Under the pieces are notes generated by a model. That model was given only the letters and a program-made list of their open reading frames with translations. It ran no database searches and was not told where the DNA came from. From an uncultured Eubacteriales bacterium (GTDB taxonomy: Bacteria > Bacillota > Clostridia > Christensenellales > Aristaeellaceae): a DNA stretch of 64,000 nt. The DNA is taken from the NCBI GenBank assembly GCA_902777335.1, contig CACYTF010000019.1, positions 1 through 64,000 on the forward strand. The letters are read 5' to 3'. How positions within the stretch are numbered: position 1 is the stretch's first letter; each line of letters opens with the position of its first letter. Positions 47,859 through 57,075 of the stretch are shown here, in pieces. The translations under genes and the position numbers were made by a program.

Positions 47859-49455
47859 CGGCATTCTGCTGCTCCGGACGCTGCTGCTGTCCACCAGCCA
47901 GCGCAACCAGCTGAAGCACACCACCGACAAAAAGAAAAAGCGGAAGATCATCGGCAACACCGTCGGCACAGTGGTGCTGTACGCCATGCTGATCGCGTTC
48001 TGCGTGGCCGTCTGCATCGGCTTCGGCAAATTCGGCTTCATCGGCGCCGCGCCCCAGATGTGCGCGCTGACGGTCAGCGCCATGGCCTTCGTGCTGACGC
48101 TTTTCAAGACCAACGGCTACCTGTTCAACTTCAAGGAATACGACATGCTGATGTCGCTGCCCTTTGAGAGCAGCACCGTGGCCGCCTGCAAGTTCCTGTA
48201 CATGTACCTGAAGAGCCTGCCCTGGTTCCTGCTCATATCGCTCTCCATGCTGGGGGGCTACGGCTACTACGCCCGGCCCGCCGCCGGCGTGTACCCGCTG
48301 TGGGTGCTGCTGTCGCTGCTTTTGCCGGGCATACCGATGCTGATCGCGTCGTTCCTGGGCTTTCTGATCGCCCGGATCAGCGCCGGGTTCCGGAAGACCA
48401 ACATCGTCCAGACGGTGCTGACGTTCGTATTCATACTGCTGTGCTTCTCGCTGCGCTTTTTCATTGAGAGCATGTTCCGGAACGACCAGGTGCAGATCAC
48501 CCTGCGCAGGGCCGCCGACTTCACCGGCGGCGCGTCGAAATACTACCTGCCCGTCCGCTGGTTCACCGACGCGGTCACAAAGCCCAGCCTCTCGGGGGCG
48601 CTGCTGCTGGCGGGCCTGACGATACTGCTGTTCGCGGCGGTGTTCGCCATTGTGGGCCGGTCCTACAGGAACATCAACTCGGCGATGAAGTCCCACGCCG
48701 CGGCGAAGCGCTTCCGCATGGGGGCGCAGAAGCGGCGCAGCGTGGTCCTCTCCATCGCGTTCAAGGAGTTCAAGCGGCTGACCGGCTCCACCGTGTACAT
48801 GACCAACAACGCGATGGGCATGCTGCTGGCCGCGATCGTGGGGCTCGTCACGCTCGTCATCGGCGCGGACAGGATCATCTCCACCGTCACGGCGGGCGCG
48901 CCCATCACCCCGGCCATGCTCCAGCCGGCCATACCGTTCATCGTCCACTTCTTCATCGGCATGGTCGCCACCACGGCCTGCTCGCCTTCGCTGGAGGGCA
49001 AGAACTACTGGATACTCCAGAGCCTGCCCATCGAGAAGAAGACCGTCTACCGCGGCAAGATGCTGTTCAACCTGCTGCTGACGGTGCCGTTCATGGCCTT
49101 CTCGACGCTGTGCATGTGCGTATCGGCCCATGTGCCCGCGCTGAACGCGGCGCTGTATCTGCTGCTGGGCCTTGCGCTGTGCGCGTTCTCGACGGCCTGG
49201 GGCTGCGTGTGCGGCATCCGCCACATGCGGCTGGACTGGGAGAATGAGATCGAGGTGGTCAAGCAGAGCGCCGCCGTGGCCATCTACATGCTGCCCAACA
49301 TGTTCGTGGTGATGGGCCTGATCGTGCTGATGGTGGTGCTGGGCCTGCGCATGGACCACCGGCTGCTGACGCTGTTGATGACCGCGATCGCCTCCGCCCT
49401 CGCCGCGCTGTGCTACGGCTGGGCGATGGCGCTGACGAAGAAGATCAAGCCCTGA
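47851..49455 (+). CDS. ABC transporter permease (ABC-2-like, 534 aa)
   Basis: The start ATG 47851 has GGAGG 8 bases upstream within the end of the ATPase gene. The chain has about twelve hydrophobic helices in two halves, with a basic loop (KKKKRKIIGNTV) after the first amphipathic segment. ACSPSLEGKNYWILQSLPIEKKTVYRGK is a motif I associate with Bacillota permeases of this type. No extracytoplasmic binding domain is present. It should form the pore for the preceding ATPase. Confidence 0.9.
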   Translation: MNNGILLLRTLLLSTSQRNQLKHTTDKKKKRKIIGNTVGTVVLYAMLIAFCVAVCIGFGKFGFIGAAPQMCALTVSAMAFVLTLFKTNGYLFNFKEYDMLMSLPFESSTVAACKFLYMYLKSLPWFLLISLSMLGGYGYYARPAAGVYPLWVLLSLLLPGIPMLIASFLGFLIARISAGFRKTNIVQTVLTFVFILLCFSLRFFIESMFRNDQVQITLRRAADFTGGASKYYLPVRWFTDAVTKPSLSGALLLAGLTILLFAAVFAIVGRSYRNINSAMKSHAAAKRFRMGAQKRRSVVLSIAFKEFKRLTGSTVYMTNNAMGMLLAAIVGLVTLVIGADRIISTVTAGAPITPAMLQPAIPFIVHFFIGMVATTACSPSLEGKNYWILQSLPIEKKTVYRGKMLFNLLLTVPFMAFSTLCMCVSAHVPALNAALYLLLGLALCAFSTAWGCVCGIRHMRLDWENEIEVVKQSAAVAIYMLPNMFVVMGLIVLMVVLGLRMDHRLLTLLMTAIASALAALCYGWAMALTKKIKP

Positions 49456-49539
49456 TTAAGAACCGGCGCGCACGGGCCGGCATTTGAACCCACTGAAAAA
49501 CGTAGATACCGTTAATTCCCAAAAATGCGAAAATGGGTA

Positions 49540-49568
49540 TTGACAACGCCCGGGATTTGTAGTATTAT
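49540..49568 (+). promoter_or_regulatory. promoter of the tRNA cluster
   Basis: TTGACA (49540-49545), 17 bases, TATTAT (49563-49568); predicted start about 49576, 30 bp before tRNA-Val. Confidence 0.85.
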
Positions 49569-49605
49569 ATTTCATGTCGTCACGACGGCGACATGAGGAA
49601 CAATT

Positions 49606-49681
49606 GGGAGCATAGCTCAGCTGGGAGAGCATTTGCCTTACAAGCAAAGGGTCACAGGTTCGAGCCCTGTTGTTCCCACCA
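49606..49681 (+). tRNA. tRNA-Val (TAC)
   Basis: Full cloverleaf with acceptor GGGAGCA/TGTTCCC, D-arm GCTC/GAGC, anticodon loop CTTACAA (TAC), T-arm with TTCGAGC, encoded CCA. Confidence 0.97.
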
Positions 49682-49684
49682 TGT

Positions 49685-49726
49685 GGCGCGGTAAGGTCGA
49701 GGGTTCGAGCCCCTTCCGCGTCGCCA
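49685..49726 (+). pseudogene. armless tRNA-Asp-like remnant (acceptor and T-arm only)
   Basis: Acceptor GGCGCGG (49685-49691) pairs with CCGCGTC (49716-49722), followed by G and CCA. T-arm GAGGG/CCCTT with loop TTCGAGC (49699-49715). Only TAAGGTC lies between, so D-arm and anticodon arm are missing. The AGGTCGAGGGTTCGAGCCCC block is typical of tRNA-Asp. It looks like a tRNA-Asp that lost about 35 internal bases. Confidence 0.75.
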
Positions 49727-49729
49727 CTT

Positions 49730-49805
49730 GCCCAGGTAGCTCAGTCGGTAGAGCAGTAGACTGAAAATCTACGTGTCGATGGTTCGATTCCGTCCCTGGG
49801 CACCA
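49730..49805 (+). tRNA. tRNA-Phe (GAA)
   Basis: Acceptor GCCCAGG/CCTGGGC, anticodon loop CTGAAAA (GAA), canonical D- and T-arms, encoded CCA. Confidence 0.97.
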
Positions 49806-49808
49806 TTT

Positions 49809-49884
49809 GCGGTAGTAGCTCAGTTGGTAGAGCGCCACCTTGCCAAGGTGGAGGTCGCGAGTCCGAGTCTCGTCTACCGCTCCA
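49809..49884 (+). tRNA. tRNA-Gly (GCC)
   Basis: Acceptor GCGGTAG/CTACCGC, anticodon loop TTGCCAA (GCC), T-loop TCCGAGT, encoded CCA. Confidence 0.97.
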
Positions 49885-49888
49885 ATCG

Positions 49889-49914
49889 TCGGCGCGCGCC
49901 GGAGCGCGCGCCGA
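49889..49914 (+). other. 11-bp spacer hairpin between tRNA-Gly and tRNA-Cys
   Basis: TCGGCGCGCGC (49889-49899) pairs with GCGCGCGCCGA (49904-49914) around CGGA. No U-run follows, so it is more likely a processing spacer than a terminator. Confidence 0.7.
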
Positions 49915-49918
49915 ATTT

Positions 49919-49993
49919 GGTGCCATAGCCAAGTGGTAAGGCAAAGGTCTGCAAAACCTTCATTCCCCGGTCCGAATCCGGGTGGCACCTCCA
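49919..49993 (+). tRNA. tRNA-Cys (GCA)
   Basis: Acceptor GGTGCCA/TGGCACC, anticodon loop TCTGCAAA region (GCA), T-loop TCCGAAT, encoded CCA. Confidence 0.97.
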
Positions 49994-50025
49994 AAAAACC
50001 TGCCTCGAAAGAGGCAGGTTTTTTT
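49993..50025 (+). terminator. intrinsic terminator of the tRNA cluster
   Basis: CCTGCCTC-GAAA-GAGGCAGG hairpin flanked by A6 and T7, a textbook rho-independent terminator; the A-tract makes it usable from the minus strand too. Confidence 0.95.
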
Positions 50026-50039
50026 GCGCGGGGGAGAGG

Positions 50040-51215
50040 CTATGCGCGTATGACCGTTCCGCCCAGCTCCTTCTGGCGGGCCTTGTCCACGTACAGCCTG
50101 TCGTCCGCCCGCTGCATGCAGCGCTGGAAGGTATCGTCCTTCGCGGCCAGTTCGTCGTATCCGGCGCCGATGGAGAGTATGTAGGGCGCCTGCTCCTTCC
50201 GGCAGCGCGCTTCGATCTGCCCGCGGATCTCCGCGATCAGCGGCTCGATCTCATCGTCCGACGCCGGGTGGACGATCAGTATGAACTCGTCGCCGCCGTA
50301 GCGGGCGAGGAACGTGGGCGTGCTGCGGTTTCGGAGGACGCTGCGCAGGCTATCGGCCACCAGGATCAGCGCCCGGTCGCCCTCCGCGTGGCCGTAGGTG
50401 TCGTTGATGGCCTTGAAGTCGTTGATGTCGAACATGACCACGTAGGTCCGCCGGCCCTCGCGGCGGATGTTGGCCTTCACCGAGGTGTAGTGCAGCAGCT
50501 GGCCCCGGTTGTTCAGCGCCGTCAGCGGGTCCGTGGAGATCTGGGTGTCCATGGCGCTGATGTAGAACAGCAGCATCAGTATCGCGCAGCAGAAGCAGAA
50601 GATCGGCGTCTCCGGCAGCAGCAGCACCTGGATGAGGCCCCCCAGTATGACCATCAGCGGGAAGAGGCCGACGAACAGGTGCTTTCTGCTTTCGATGGGG
50701 TTTTCCTCGCGCCGCGCCCGCTTGACGGCGTACCCGAGCACCGCCGCGATGTAGACGCAGGGAACGGTGATCTGGAAGGCGGAATAGGGGGGCTGCAGCT
50801 CAAGGCCCTCGCTGAGCAGTACGCGGGGCGCGATGAGATAGGTGACGATGAGCGCGACGGTGGAGGCGACGAAGGGCAGAAGTAAGAGGACCTTGCAGAG
50901 GCGCTTGTCCCGGTAGGGCACCTGCTCCACGGCCATCACGTAGCGCAGCCAGCAGTAGGTGATGGCGGACATGAGCACGCAGTTGGCGAAATTCGTGGAC
51001 AGCACGGTGAAGTGGTTGCGCGGCAGCATGCCGGCGATCACCGCCGCCCAGATTGCGTCGGAGACGAAATAGAGCATGAACGCGATCAGCGCGTGGTCGT
51101 ATTTGATCTGCTTGTCCTGCCGGTCTACGCTGAGCAGATCCCGCCCCAGCATGATCCCGAATATGATCACGCAGACAAGGCTCGCCTCGGTGTAGTAGAT
51201 AAAGTATTCGGACAT
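50040..51215 (-). CDS. membrane-bound GGDEF protein (probable diguanylate cyclase)
   Basis: Residues about 1-215 hold six or seven hydrophobic helices. The C-terminal 160 residues are a GGDEF domain: DPLTALNNRGQL (the DxLTxLxNR start), MFDINDFKAINDTYGHAEGD and ARYGGDEFIL with the intact GGDEF at 307-311. It should make cyclic di-GMP from two GTP. An RxxD inhibitory site is not evident, so product inhibition may be weak. The N-terminal membrane sensor type is not recognised. The start has GGAAGGGAAGC upstream. Confidence 0.92.
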   Translation of the reverse strand: MSEYFIYYTEASLVCVIIFGIMLGRDLLSVDRQDKQIKYDHALIAFMLYFVSDAIWAAVIAGMLPRNHFTVLSTNFANCVLMSAITYCWLRYVMAVEQVPYRDKRLCKVLLLLPFVASTVALIVTYLIAPRVLLSEGLELQPPYSAFQITVPCVYIAAVLGYAVKRARREENPIESRKHLFVGLFPLMVILGGLIQVLLLPETPIFCFCCAILMLLFYISAMDTQISTDPLTALNNRGQLLHYTSVKANIRREGRRTYVVMFDINDFKAINDTYGHAEGDRALILVADSLRSVLRNRSTPTFLARYGGDEFILIVHPASDDEIEPLIAEIRGQIEARCRKEQAPYILSIGAGYDELAAKDDTFQRCMQRADDRLYVDKARQKELGGTVIRA

Positions 51216-51390
51216 CGCTTGCTTCCCTTCCTTACGGGCGCCGGTACGAGAGTCGCAGCCACGCCCGGTATGGGATCGACGGTCATCCCGCCGGTTACAA
51301 ACAAACCCATAATTTATATTTTATCACAGCCCGGGTGGCGTGTCAATTCAATCATTTGCGCGCATGGCTGAAATCACCAGTGCCAGACCT

Positions 51391-51418
51391 TTGATTCTTA
51401 ACATGCTTCCTGTATACT
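51391..51418 (+). promoter_or_regulatory. promoter of the lon operon
   Basis: TTGATT (51391-51396), 16 bases, TATACT (51413-51418), about 34 bp before the TTG start of lon. No CIRCE or CtsR-like direct repeat was recognised. Confidence 0.65.
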
Positions 51419-51451
51419 ATCTGATACCAATACACACGGGGGAAACGCCAA

Positions 51452-53809
51452 TTGAGCAAGGTCAAACACCGGATAGAGGCCGACAGGCTGCCGCTGCTGC
51501 CGCTGAGGGGCGTGGTGGTCTTTCCGAATACGGTCATCACCATAGACGCCGCGCGGGATCGCTCCATCGCTGCCGTGCGCGCCGCCGCTCAGGGCGAGGA
51601 TCAGCGGCTGTTCGTGGTCACCCAGCGGAACACGCTGACGGAGCACCCGGCCCTGGAGGACCTGTACACCATGGGCACGGTGGCCGTGGTGAAGCAGGTG
51701 CTGCACCTGCCGGACGGCACCGTGCGGGTGCTGCTGGAGGGCCGCGACCGGGCCATGCTGCTCAAGGTGTTTGAGGAGGACGCGCTGCAGCGCGCCGAGA
51801 TCGCGGCGGTGTCGTTCGACGAGATCCTGTACACCGACGCCTCCCAGAGGGCGCTGATGCGCGCCGTGCGCGCGCTGGCGGCGCAGGCCTGCCGGGCCCG
51901 GGACATCAACATGCCGGAGCTGCTGCAGGCCATAGAGGGCGAGCGCAACCCCTCGGTGCTTTCAGACGTGGCGGCCTCCAACCTGCTCACCCAAGTCGAG
52001 GACAGGCAGGCTCTGTTGGAGTGCGCCGACGTGAACCAGCGGCTGCAGCTGCTGCTGGAGAAGCTGGCGGACGAGGTCCAGATCGCCGAGCTGGAGGAGC
52101 GCATACACGCCCGCGTCCAGGAGTATATGGACAAGGCCAACCATGAATACTACCTGCGGGAGCAGATTCGCGCCATACAGGAGGAGCTGGGCGACGACGA
52201 GGACGAGGAGGTCACCGAGCTGCGCAAGCGCATACAGGCCTCCAAGCTGCCCCCGGCGGCCCGCGAGCACGTGGAGAAGGAGCTGAAGCGGCTGGCCCGC
52301 AGCTCCGTGCACGCGCCGGAGAGCGGCGTCAGCCAGAACTACATCGAGTACATGCTGGAGCTGCCCTGGGACGTGTACGACCCCTCTTCCATCGACATCG
52401 CCAAGGCGCGGAAGATCCTGGAGGCCGACCACTACGGCATGGAGGACGTGAAGCGCCGCCTGATCGAGTACCTGGCGGTGCGGTCCGTGGCCGCCGACAA
52501 GCTGAAGAGCCCGATCATCTGCCTGGTGGGCCCGCCCGGCGTGGGCAAGACCTCCATCGCCCAGTCCATCGCGCGGGCGCTGGACAGGAAGTTCACGCGG
52601 CTCTCCCTGGGCGGCGTGCACGACGAGGCCGAGATCCGCGGCCACCGCAAGACCTACGTGGGGGCGATGCCGGGGCGCATCATCTCCGCCATCCGCCAGT
52701 GCAAGGCGATGAACCCGGTGTTTTTGCTGGACGAGATCGACAAGCTGTCCAGGGACATGCGGGGCGACCCGGCCTCCGCGATGCTGGAGGCCCTGGACCC
52801 GGCCCAGAACAACGCCTTCCGCGACCACTACCTGGAGGTGCCCTTCGACCTGTCGGACGTGCTGTTCATCACCACGGCCAATTCGCTGGACACCATCGAC
52901 CCGGCGCTGCTGGATCGCATGGAGGTCATCGAGGTGCCCAGCTACACCGGCGCGGAGAAGCTGCAGATCGCCAAGCGCCACCTGCTGCCCAAGCAGCGCG
53001 AGGCCCACAACCTGTCCAAGGGCCAGCTGAAGCTATCGGACAAGGCCATTGAGGCGCTGATCGACGGCTACACCCGGGAGTCGGGCGTCCGCACGCTGGA
53101 GCGGCAGATCGCCCAGCTGTGCCGCCGGGCCACGCTGCACCTGATGGAGCACCCGGAGGACAGGAGCGTGTCCATAAAGCCCCGGGACCTGAAGGCCTAC
53201 CTGGGCGCGCCCAGGTATCTGCGCCAGCCCGTGGCCGAGCGCGCCGAGGTGGGCGTGGTCAACGGCCTGGCCTGGACCAGCGTGGGCGGCGAGGTCATGC
53301 CGGTGGAGGCCGTGTGCTTTCCCGGCAAGGGCGGCATGAAGCTGACCGGCAAGCTGGGGGAGGTCATGAAGGAGTCGGCGGAGCTGGCCCGCAGCGTGGT
53401 GCGCGCGCGGCTTGAGGCCTGGGGCGCGGCGCCGGACTTCTTCGACAGGCACGACGTGCACATCCACGTGCCGGAGGGCGCGGTGCCCAAGGACGGCCCC
53501 TCGGCGGGCGTGGCGCTCAGCTGCGCGCTGATGTCGGCGGTCACAGGCCTGGCGGCCAGCGGCAGCTACGCCATGACCGGCGAGATCACGCTGCACGGCC
53601 GGGTGCTGCCCATCGGCGGCGTGAAGGAAAAGCTGCTGGCGGCCTACCGGCAGGGCATCACGCGCATACTGCTGCCCCGGGAGAACGAGAAGGACCTGGA
53701 GAAGCTGGACGCCGAGATCCTGAAGAAATTCGACATACGCCTTCTGGACCGGGTGGACGAGGCGCTGGACGCCGTGCTGATCAAGGACGGCGTGAGACAG
53801 GCAGGTTGA
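51452..53809 (+). CDS. lon: ATP-dependent protease Lon (LonA)
   Basis: The start is TTG 51452 with GGGGGAA just upstream; no better start precedes the conserved LPLLPLRGVVVFPNTV. The 785-residue chain has the LonA order: N-terminal substrate-binding domain, coiled coil (about 180-260), AAA+ domain with Walker A GPPGVGKTS (from 360) and Walker B FLLDEIDK, and C-terminal peptidase with the Ser-Lys dyad S684 (KDGPSAG) and K725 (GGVKEK). It degrades misfolded and regulatory proteins in the cytoplasm. The engB gene follows at once, the same lon-ysxC order as in Bacillus. Confidence 0.97.
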   Translation: MSKVKHRIEADRLPLLPLRGVVVFPNTVITIDAARDRSIAAVRAAAQGEDQRLFVVTQRNTLTEHPALEDLYTMGTVAVVKQVLHLPDGTVRVLLEGRDRAMLLKVFEEDALQRAEIAAVSFDEILYTDASQRALMRAVRALAAQACRARDINMPELLQAIEGERNPSVLSDVAASNLLTQVEDRQALLECADVNQRLQLLLEKLADEVQIAELEERIHARVQEYMDKANHEYYLREQIRAIQEELGDDEDEEVTELRKRIQASKLPPAAREHVEKELKRLARSSVHAPESGVSQNYIEYMLELPWDVYDPSSIDIAKARKILEADHYGMEDVKRRLIEYLAVRSVAADKLKSPIICLVGPPGVGKTSIAQSIARALDRKFTRLSLGGVHDEAEIRGHRKTYVGAMPGRIISAIRQCKAMNPVFLLDEIDKLSRDMRGDPASAMLEALDPAQNNAFRDHYLEVPFDLSDVLFITTANSLDTIDPALLDRMEVIEVPSYTGAEKLQIAKRHLLPKQREAHNLSKGQLKLSDKAIEALIDGYTRESGVRTLERQIAQLCRRATLHLMEHPEDRSVSIKPRDLKAYLGAPRYLRQPVAERAEVGVVNGLAWTSVGGEVMPVEAVCFPGKGGMKLTGKLGEVMKESAELARSVVRARLEAWGAAPDFFDRHDVHIHVPEGAVPKDGPSAGVALSCALMSAVTGLAASGSYAMTGEITLHGRVLPIGGVKEKLLAAYRQGITRILLPRENEKDLEKLDAEILKKFDIRLLDRVDEALDAVLIKDGVRQAG

Positions 53810-53814
53810 GCGCC

Positions 53815-54450
53815 ATGACGATCAACAAGTCGAAATTCGTGGCGTCCCTGAGCGGCTTTGGCCCGTTCCCCGGCCAGGGCATGCCGGAGATCGCCATGGC
53901 CGGAAAGTCCAATGTGGGCAAGTCGTCTCTGATCAACAACCTGACCGGCAACTCCCACCTGGCCCGCACCTCCGCCGAGCCCGGCAAGACCCGGCTGGTG
54001 AACCTGTACCGGATCAACGAGGCGTTCTTCCTGGTGGACCTGCCCGGCTACGGCTTCGCCCGCGCGCCGAAGCAGGAGAAGCAGAAGTGGGCGGCCATGA
54101 TCGAGGGCTATCTGCGGGGCTCGGAGCACCTGCGGCGGGTCTTCCAGCTGGTGGACATCCGCCATGCGCCCACGGAGGACGACCAGCTGATGGTGGAATA
54201 CCTGCGGCACTACGGCATACCGTTCACGGTGGTGGCTACCAAGGCGGACAAGCTGTCCAAGGCGCAGCGGGGCAGGAGCATACCGGTCATCTGCCGCACG
54301 CTGGGTGTGCAGCCCTGGGAGGTCATGGTGCATTCCTCGAAGGACGGCACCGGGCGGGACCGGCTGCTGGAGCTGATCGAGGGCGAACTGAACGAAAAAA
54401 CCGAACCGGCGGAACCGGAAGCGGGCACGCCGGAGCAACCCGACATATAA
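53815..54450 (+). CDS. engB: ribosome biogenesis GTPase EngB (YsxC/YihA)
   Basis: This small GTPase helps assemble the large ribosomal subunit. G1 is AGKSNVGKSS, the G2 threonine lies in TSAEPGKTR, G3 is LVDLPGYGFA, G4 is VATKADKL and G5 is HSSKDGTG, all as in the family. Length 211 is normal. ATG 53815 is preferred; TTG 53806 overlapping the lon stop is an alternative. The C-terminal tail is rich in Glu and Pro. Confidence 0.95.
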   Translation: MTINKSKFVASLSGFGPFPGQGMPEIAMAGKSNVGKSSLINNLTGNSHLARTSAEPGKTRLVNLYRINEAFFLVDLPGYGFARAPKQEKQKWAAMIEGYLRGSEHLRRVFQLVDIRHAPTEDDQLMVEYLRHYGIPFTVVATKADKLSKAQRGRSIPVICRTLGVQPWEVMVHSSKDGTGRDRLLELIEGELNEKTEPAEPEAGTPEQPDI

Positions 54451-54483
54451 CACAGGCACGCCGTTTATCGGCCGAAGGGAGAA

Positions 54484-55815
54484 ATGAACTTGGGAATCAA
54501 AGTGGCGAAGTTTGGCGGCTCGTCTCTGTGCGACGCGGAACACTTTCGTAAGGTGAAGGCGATCATCGAATCCGACCCGGATTACCGCTATGTGGTGCCC
54601 AGCGCGCCGGGCAAGCGCTTCGATGGCGACGAGAAGATCACCGACCTGCTGTACCAGTGCCACCGCCAGGTGGAGAGCAATCGCAGCCATGAGGAGATCT
54701 TCAAGAAGATCGCGGACCGCTACTTGGGCATCGCCCGCGAGCTGGGCCTGGACTTTGACGTGGAGGGCCTGCTGATCGAGACCAGCAACGCCATCCGCCA
54801 GTACAAGAACCCCGACTTCGCGGCCAGCCGCGGCGAATACCTGAACGGCATGCTGCTGTCCAAGTACCTGGGCTGGGATTTCATCGACGCCCAGGACGTG
54901 GTGAAGTTCGACCGCCAGGGCAGCTTTGCCTCGGAGTGGACCAACGAGATCATGCGCGAGGCGCTGCAGAAGCACAGCCACGCGGTGATCCCGGGCTTCT
55001 ACGGCTCCTACCCCAACGGAGACGTACATACCTTCTCCCGGGGCGGCAGCGACATCTCCGGCGCGATCGTCGCCCGGGCGGCCCAGGCCGACGTGTACGT
55101 GAACTGGACCGACGTGTCCGGCTTCATGATGGCCGACCCCCGCATCGTCAAGAACCCGAAGTGCATCCGCGAGCTGTCCTACCGGGAGCTGCGGGAGCTC
55201 TCCTACATGGGCGCGACGGTGCTGCACGAGGACGCCATCTTCCCGGTGCACAAGGCGGGCATCCCCACCAACATCCGCAACACCAACGCCCCGGAGGACC
55301 CGGGCACGATGATCGTCGTCAACCCCTCCCCGGACCACCGCCCCGGCGACCAGATCATCACCGGCATCGCCGGCCACAAGAACTTCACGCTGCTGAGCAT
55401 CGAAAAGGCCATGATGAACTCGGAATACGGGTTCGGCCGCCGGGTGCTGCAGGCGCTGGAGGACTTCGGCGTGTCCTTCGAGCACCTGCCGACCGGCATC
55501 GACACGATGTCGGTGGTCGTTGCCGACAAGGAGCTGGTGACCCGCAAGGACCAGATCATACAGCGCATCCAGCAGACCTGCCAGCCGGATTCCATAGAGA
55601 TCAGCGCCGGCATCGCCCTGATCGCCACCGTGGGCCACGGCATGACCAGCGCCCCCGGCACCGCCGCCAGGCTGTTCACGGCGCTGTACGAGGCCGGGGT
55701 CAACATCCGCATGATCGACCAGGGCTCCAGCGAGATGAACATCATCGTGGGCATCGACATCAAGGACTTCGAGACGGCCATGAACGCGATCTATCGCGCC
55801 TTTGTGAAGGACTGA
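54484..55815 (+). CDS. aspartate kinase
   Basis: It catalyses ATP-dependent phosphorylation of L-aspartate, the first step to lysine, threonine and methionine. KVAKFGGSSL is the N-terminal ATP site, and FYGSYPNGDVHTFSRGGSDISGAI holds the aspartate site. Two ACT domains (about 300-440) suggest feedback control by an amino acid; which one cannot be told. Length 443 matches monofunctional enzymes. AAGGGAG precedes the ATG. A perfect 27-bp hairpin follows the stop. Confidence 0.95.
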   Translation: MNLGIKVAKFGGSSLCDAEHFRKVKAIIESDPDYRYVVPSAPGKRFDGDEKITDLLYQCHRQVESNRSHEEIFKKIADRYLGIARELGLDFDVEGLLIETSNAIRQYKNPDFAASRGEYLNGMLLSKYLGWDFIDAQDVVKFDRQGSFASEWTNEIMREALQKHSHAVIPGFYGSYPNGDVHTFSRGGSDISGAIVARAAQADVYVNWTDVSGFMMADPRIVKNPKCIRELSYRELRELSYMGATVLHEDAIFPVHKAGIPTNIRNTNAPEDPGTMIVVNPSPDHRPGDQIITGIAGHKNFTLLSIEKAMMNSEYGFGRRVLQALEDFGVSFEHLPTGIDTMSVVVADKELVTRKDQIIQRIQQTCQPDSIEISAGIALIATVGHGMTSAPGTAARLFTALYEAGVNIRMIDQGSSEMNIIVGIDIKDFETAMNAIYRAFVKD

Positions 55816-55816
55816 C

Positions 55817-55874
55817 ATATCGACCGACACGGAAAACCCCGCCCTGCGGCGGGGTTTTCCGTGTCGGTCGATAT
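55817..55874. terminator. perfect 27-bp bidirectional terminator hairpin
   Basis: Bases 55817-55843 pair with 55848-55874 without mismatch around CTGC; AAAACCCCGCC and GGCGGGGTTTT form the core. It lies between the convergent aspartate kinase and AAA+ genes and can serve both. Confidence 0.9.
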
Positions 55875-55878
55875 GAAT

Positions 55879-57051
55879 TTAGGCCTGTTCCTCCGGCAGG
55901 TCCAGCTTGACCTTCACGTCCCTGGACATGGCCTGCAGCTCCGAGATGGTCTCCTCGGCGGACTTGATCAGCTCGGCCTGGGCCTTCTGGGCGGCGGCCA
56001 TCTTCTCGTCGGAGGCTCGGGCGGCGTCCACGTCCTCCACGGTGATGGTCATCAGGTCGTCCTTGGTCACGTCCCCGCTCTGGGCCAGGCGGTTGGCCTG
56101 GGCCACCAGCAGGCGCTCGAATACGTTGCGCACGCCGCGGGCGTTGCCGAAGGCGATGGAGCTGGTGTTGGCGGCCACGATGTAATCCTTCGAGGCTGCG
56201 CGGGCCTCGTCGGTCAGCCGGTACTGGCCCTTCTTCAGCTGCAGGTCCAGTATGGCCAGCATCTCGTCGGCGTTGTAGTCGTCAAAGTGCATGTACCGGT
56301 TGAAGCGGGACTCGAGGCCGGGGTTGGAGTGTATGAACTGATCCATCAGACCGTCGTAGCCGGCCACGATGACCACCAGGTCGTCCCGGTGATCCTCCAT
56401 GGCCTTCAGCAGCGTGTCGATGGCCTCCTGGCCGAAGTCGTTCTCGGACTTGTTGTTCAGGGCGTAGGCCTCGTCGATGAACAGCACGCCGCCCAGCGCC
56501 TTCTCGATGGCCGCGCTGGTCTTGGTGGCCGTCTGGCCCACGTAGCCCGCCACCAGGCCGGAGCGGTCCACCTCCACCAGGTGGCCCTTCTTCAGCATGC
56601 CCAGGCTCTTGTAGATGCGGGACATCAGCCGCGCGATCATCGTCTTGCCGGTACCGGGGTTGCCCGAGAACACCATGTGCAGCGACATGTCCACCGTCTT
56701 CAGGCCGTTCTGCCTGCGCAGGTTGTACACGGTGACGATGTTGATCAGGTTGTTGACCTCGCGCTTGACGCCCTCCAGGCCGATCAGCTCGTTGAGCTCG
56801 GCCTTCAGGTCCTCGATGTTTTCAGGGGGCGTCTCCTCCTCGGCCTCCGGCTGCGCGGCGGGCGCCTGGGCCGGCGCGGCGGACGGGGCGGGGGAGGGAC
56901 CCTTGCCGGAGCTCGGCTTCGGGGCGGGCTCCGCGGGCTTCCTGGGCGCGGGCGAGCCCCAGATGTCGTCGGCGAGGTTCTTCAGGTTGTTGCTGACCAG
57001 CGTGCTGATCACGTCCATTTGGGTGCGGATGATCTCGTCTCGATTGTCCAT
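55879..57051 (-). CDS. CbxX/CfqX-type AAA+ ATPase
   Basis: Start ATG 57051 is supported by GGAG 7 bases upstream. Residues 1-110 are a P/A/E-rich region after a short helix. The AAA+ domain (about 125-330) has LIGLEGVKREVNNL, Walker A SGNPGTGKT, GYVGQTATKT, Walker B GGVLFIDEAYAL and VIVAGYDGLMDQFI, closely matching the CbxX/CfqX and SpoVK family. Members include Rubisco activase CbbX and sporulation protein SpoVK; others sit beside type VII secretion or unknown systems. Since no Rubisco genes are here, a general remodelling role is inferred. It lies after glgA on the same strand, separated by a large hairpin. Confidence 0.9.
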   Translation of the reverse strand: MDNRDEIIRTQMDVISTLVSNNLKNLADDIWGSPAPRKPAEPAPKPSSGKGPSPAPSAAPAQAPAAQPEAEEETPPENIEDLKAELNELIGLEGVKREVNNLINIVTVYNLRRQNGLKTVDMSLHMVFSGNPGTGKTMIARLMSRIYKSLGMLKKGHLVEVDRSGLVAGYVGQTATKTSAAIEKALGGVLFIDEAYALNNKSENDFGQEAIDTLLKAMEDHRDDLVVIVAGYDGLMDQFIHSNPGLESRFNRYMHFDDYNADEMLAILDLQLKKGQYRLTDEARAASKDYIVAANTSSIAFGNARGVRNVFERLLVAQANRLAQSGDVTKDDLMTITVEDVDAARASDEKMAAAQKAQAELIKSAEETISELQAMSRDVKVKLDLPEEQA

Positions 57052-57075
57052 ATGATATCTCCAATACAAAGGTTA

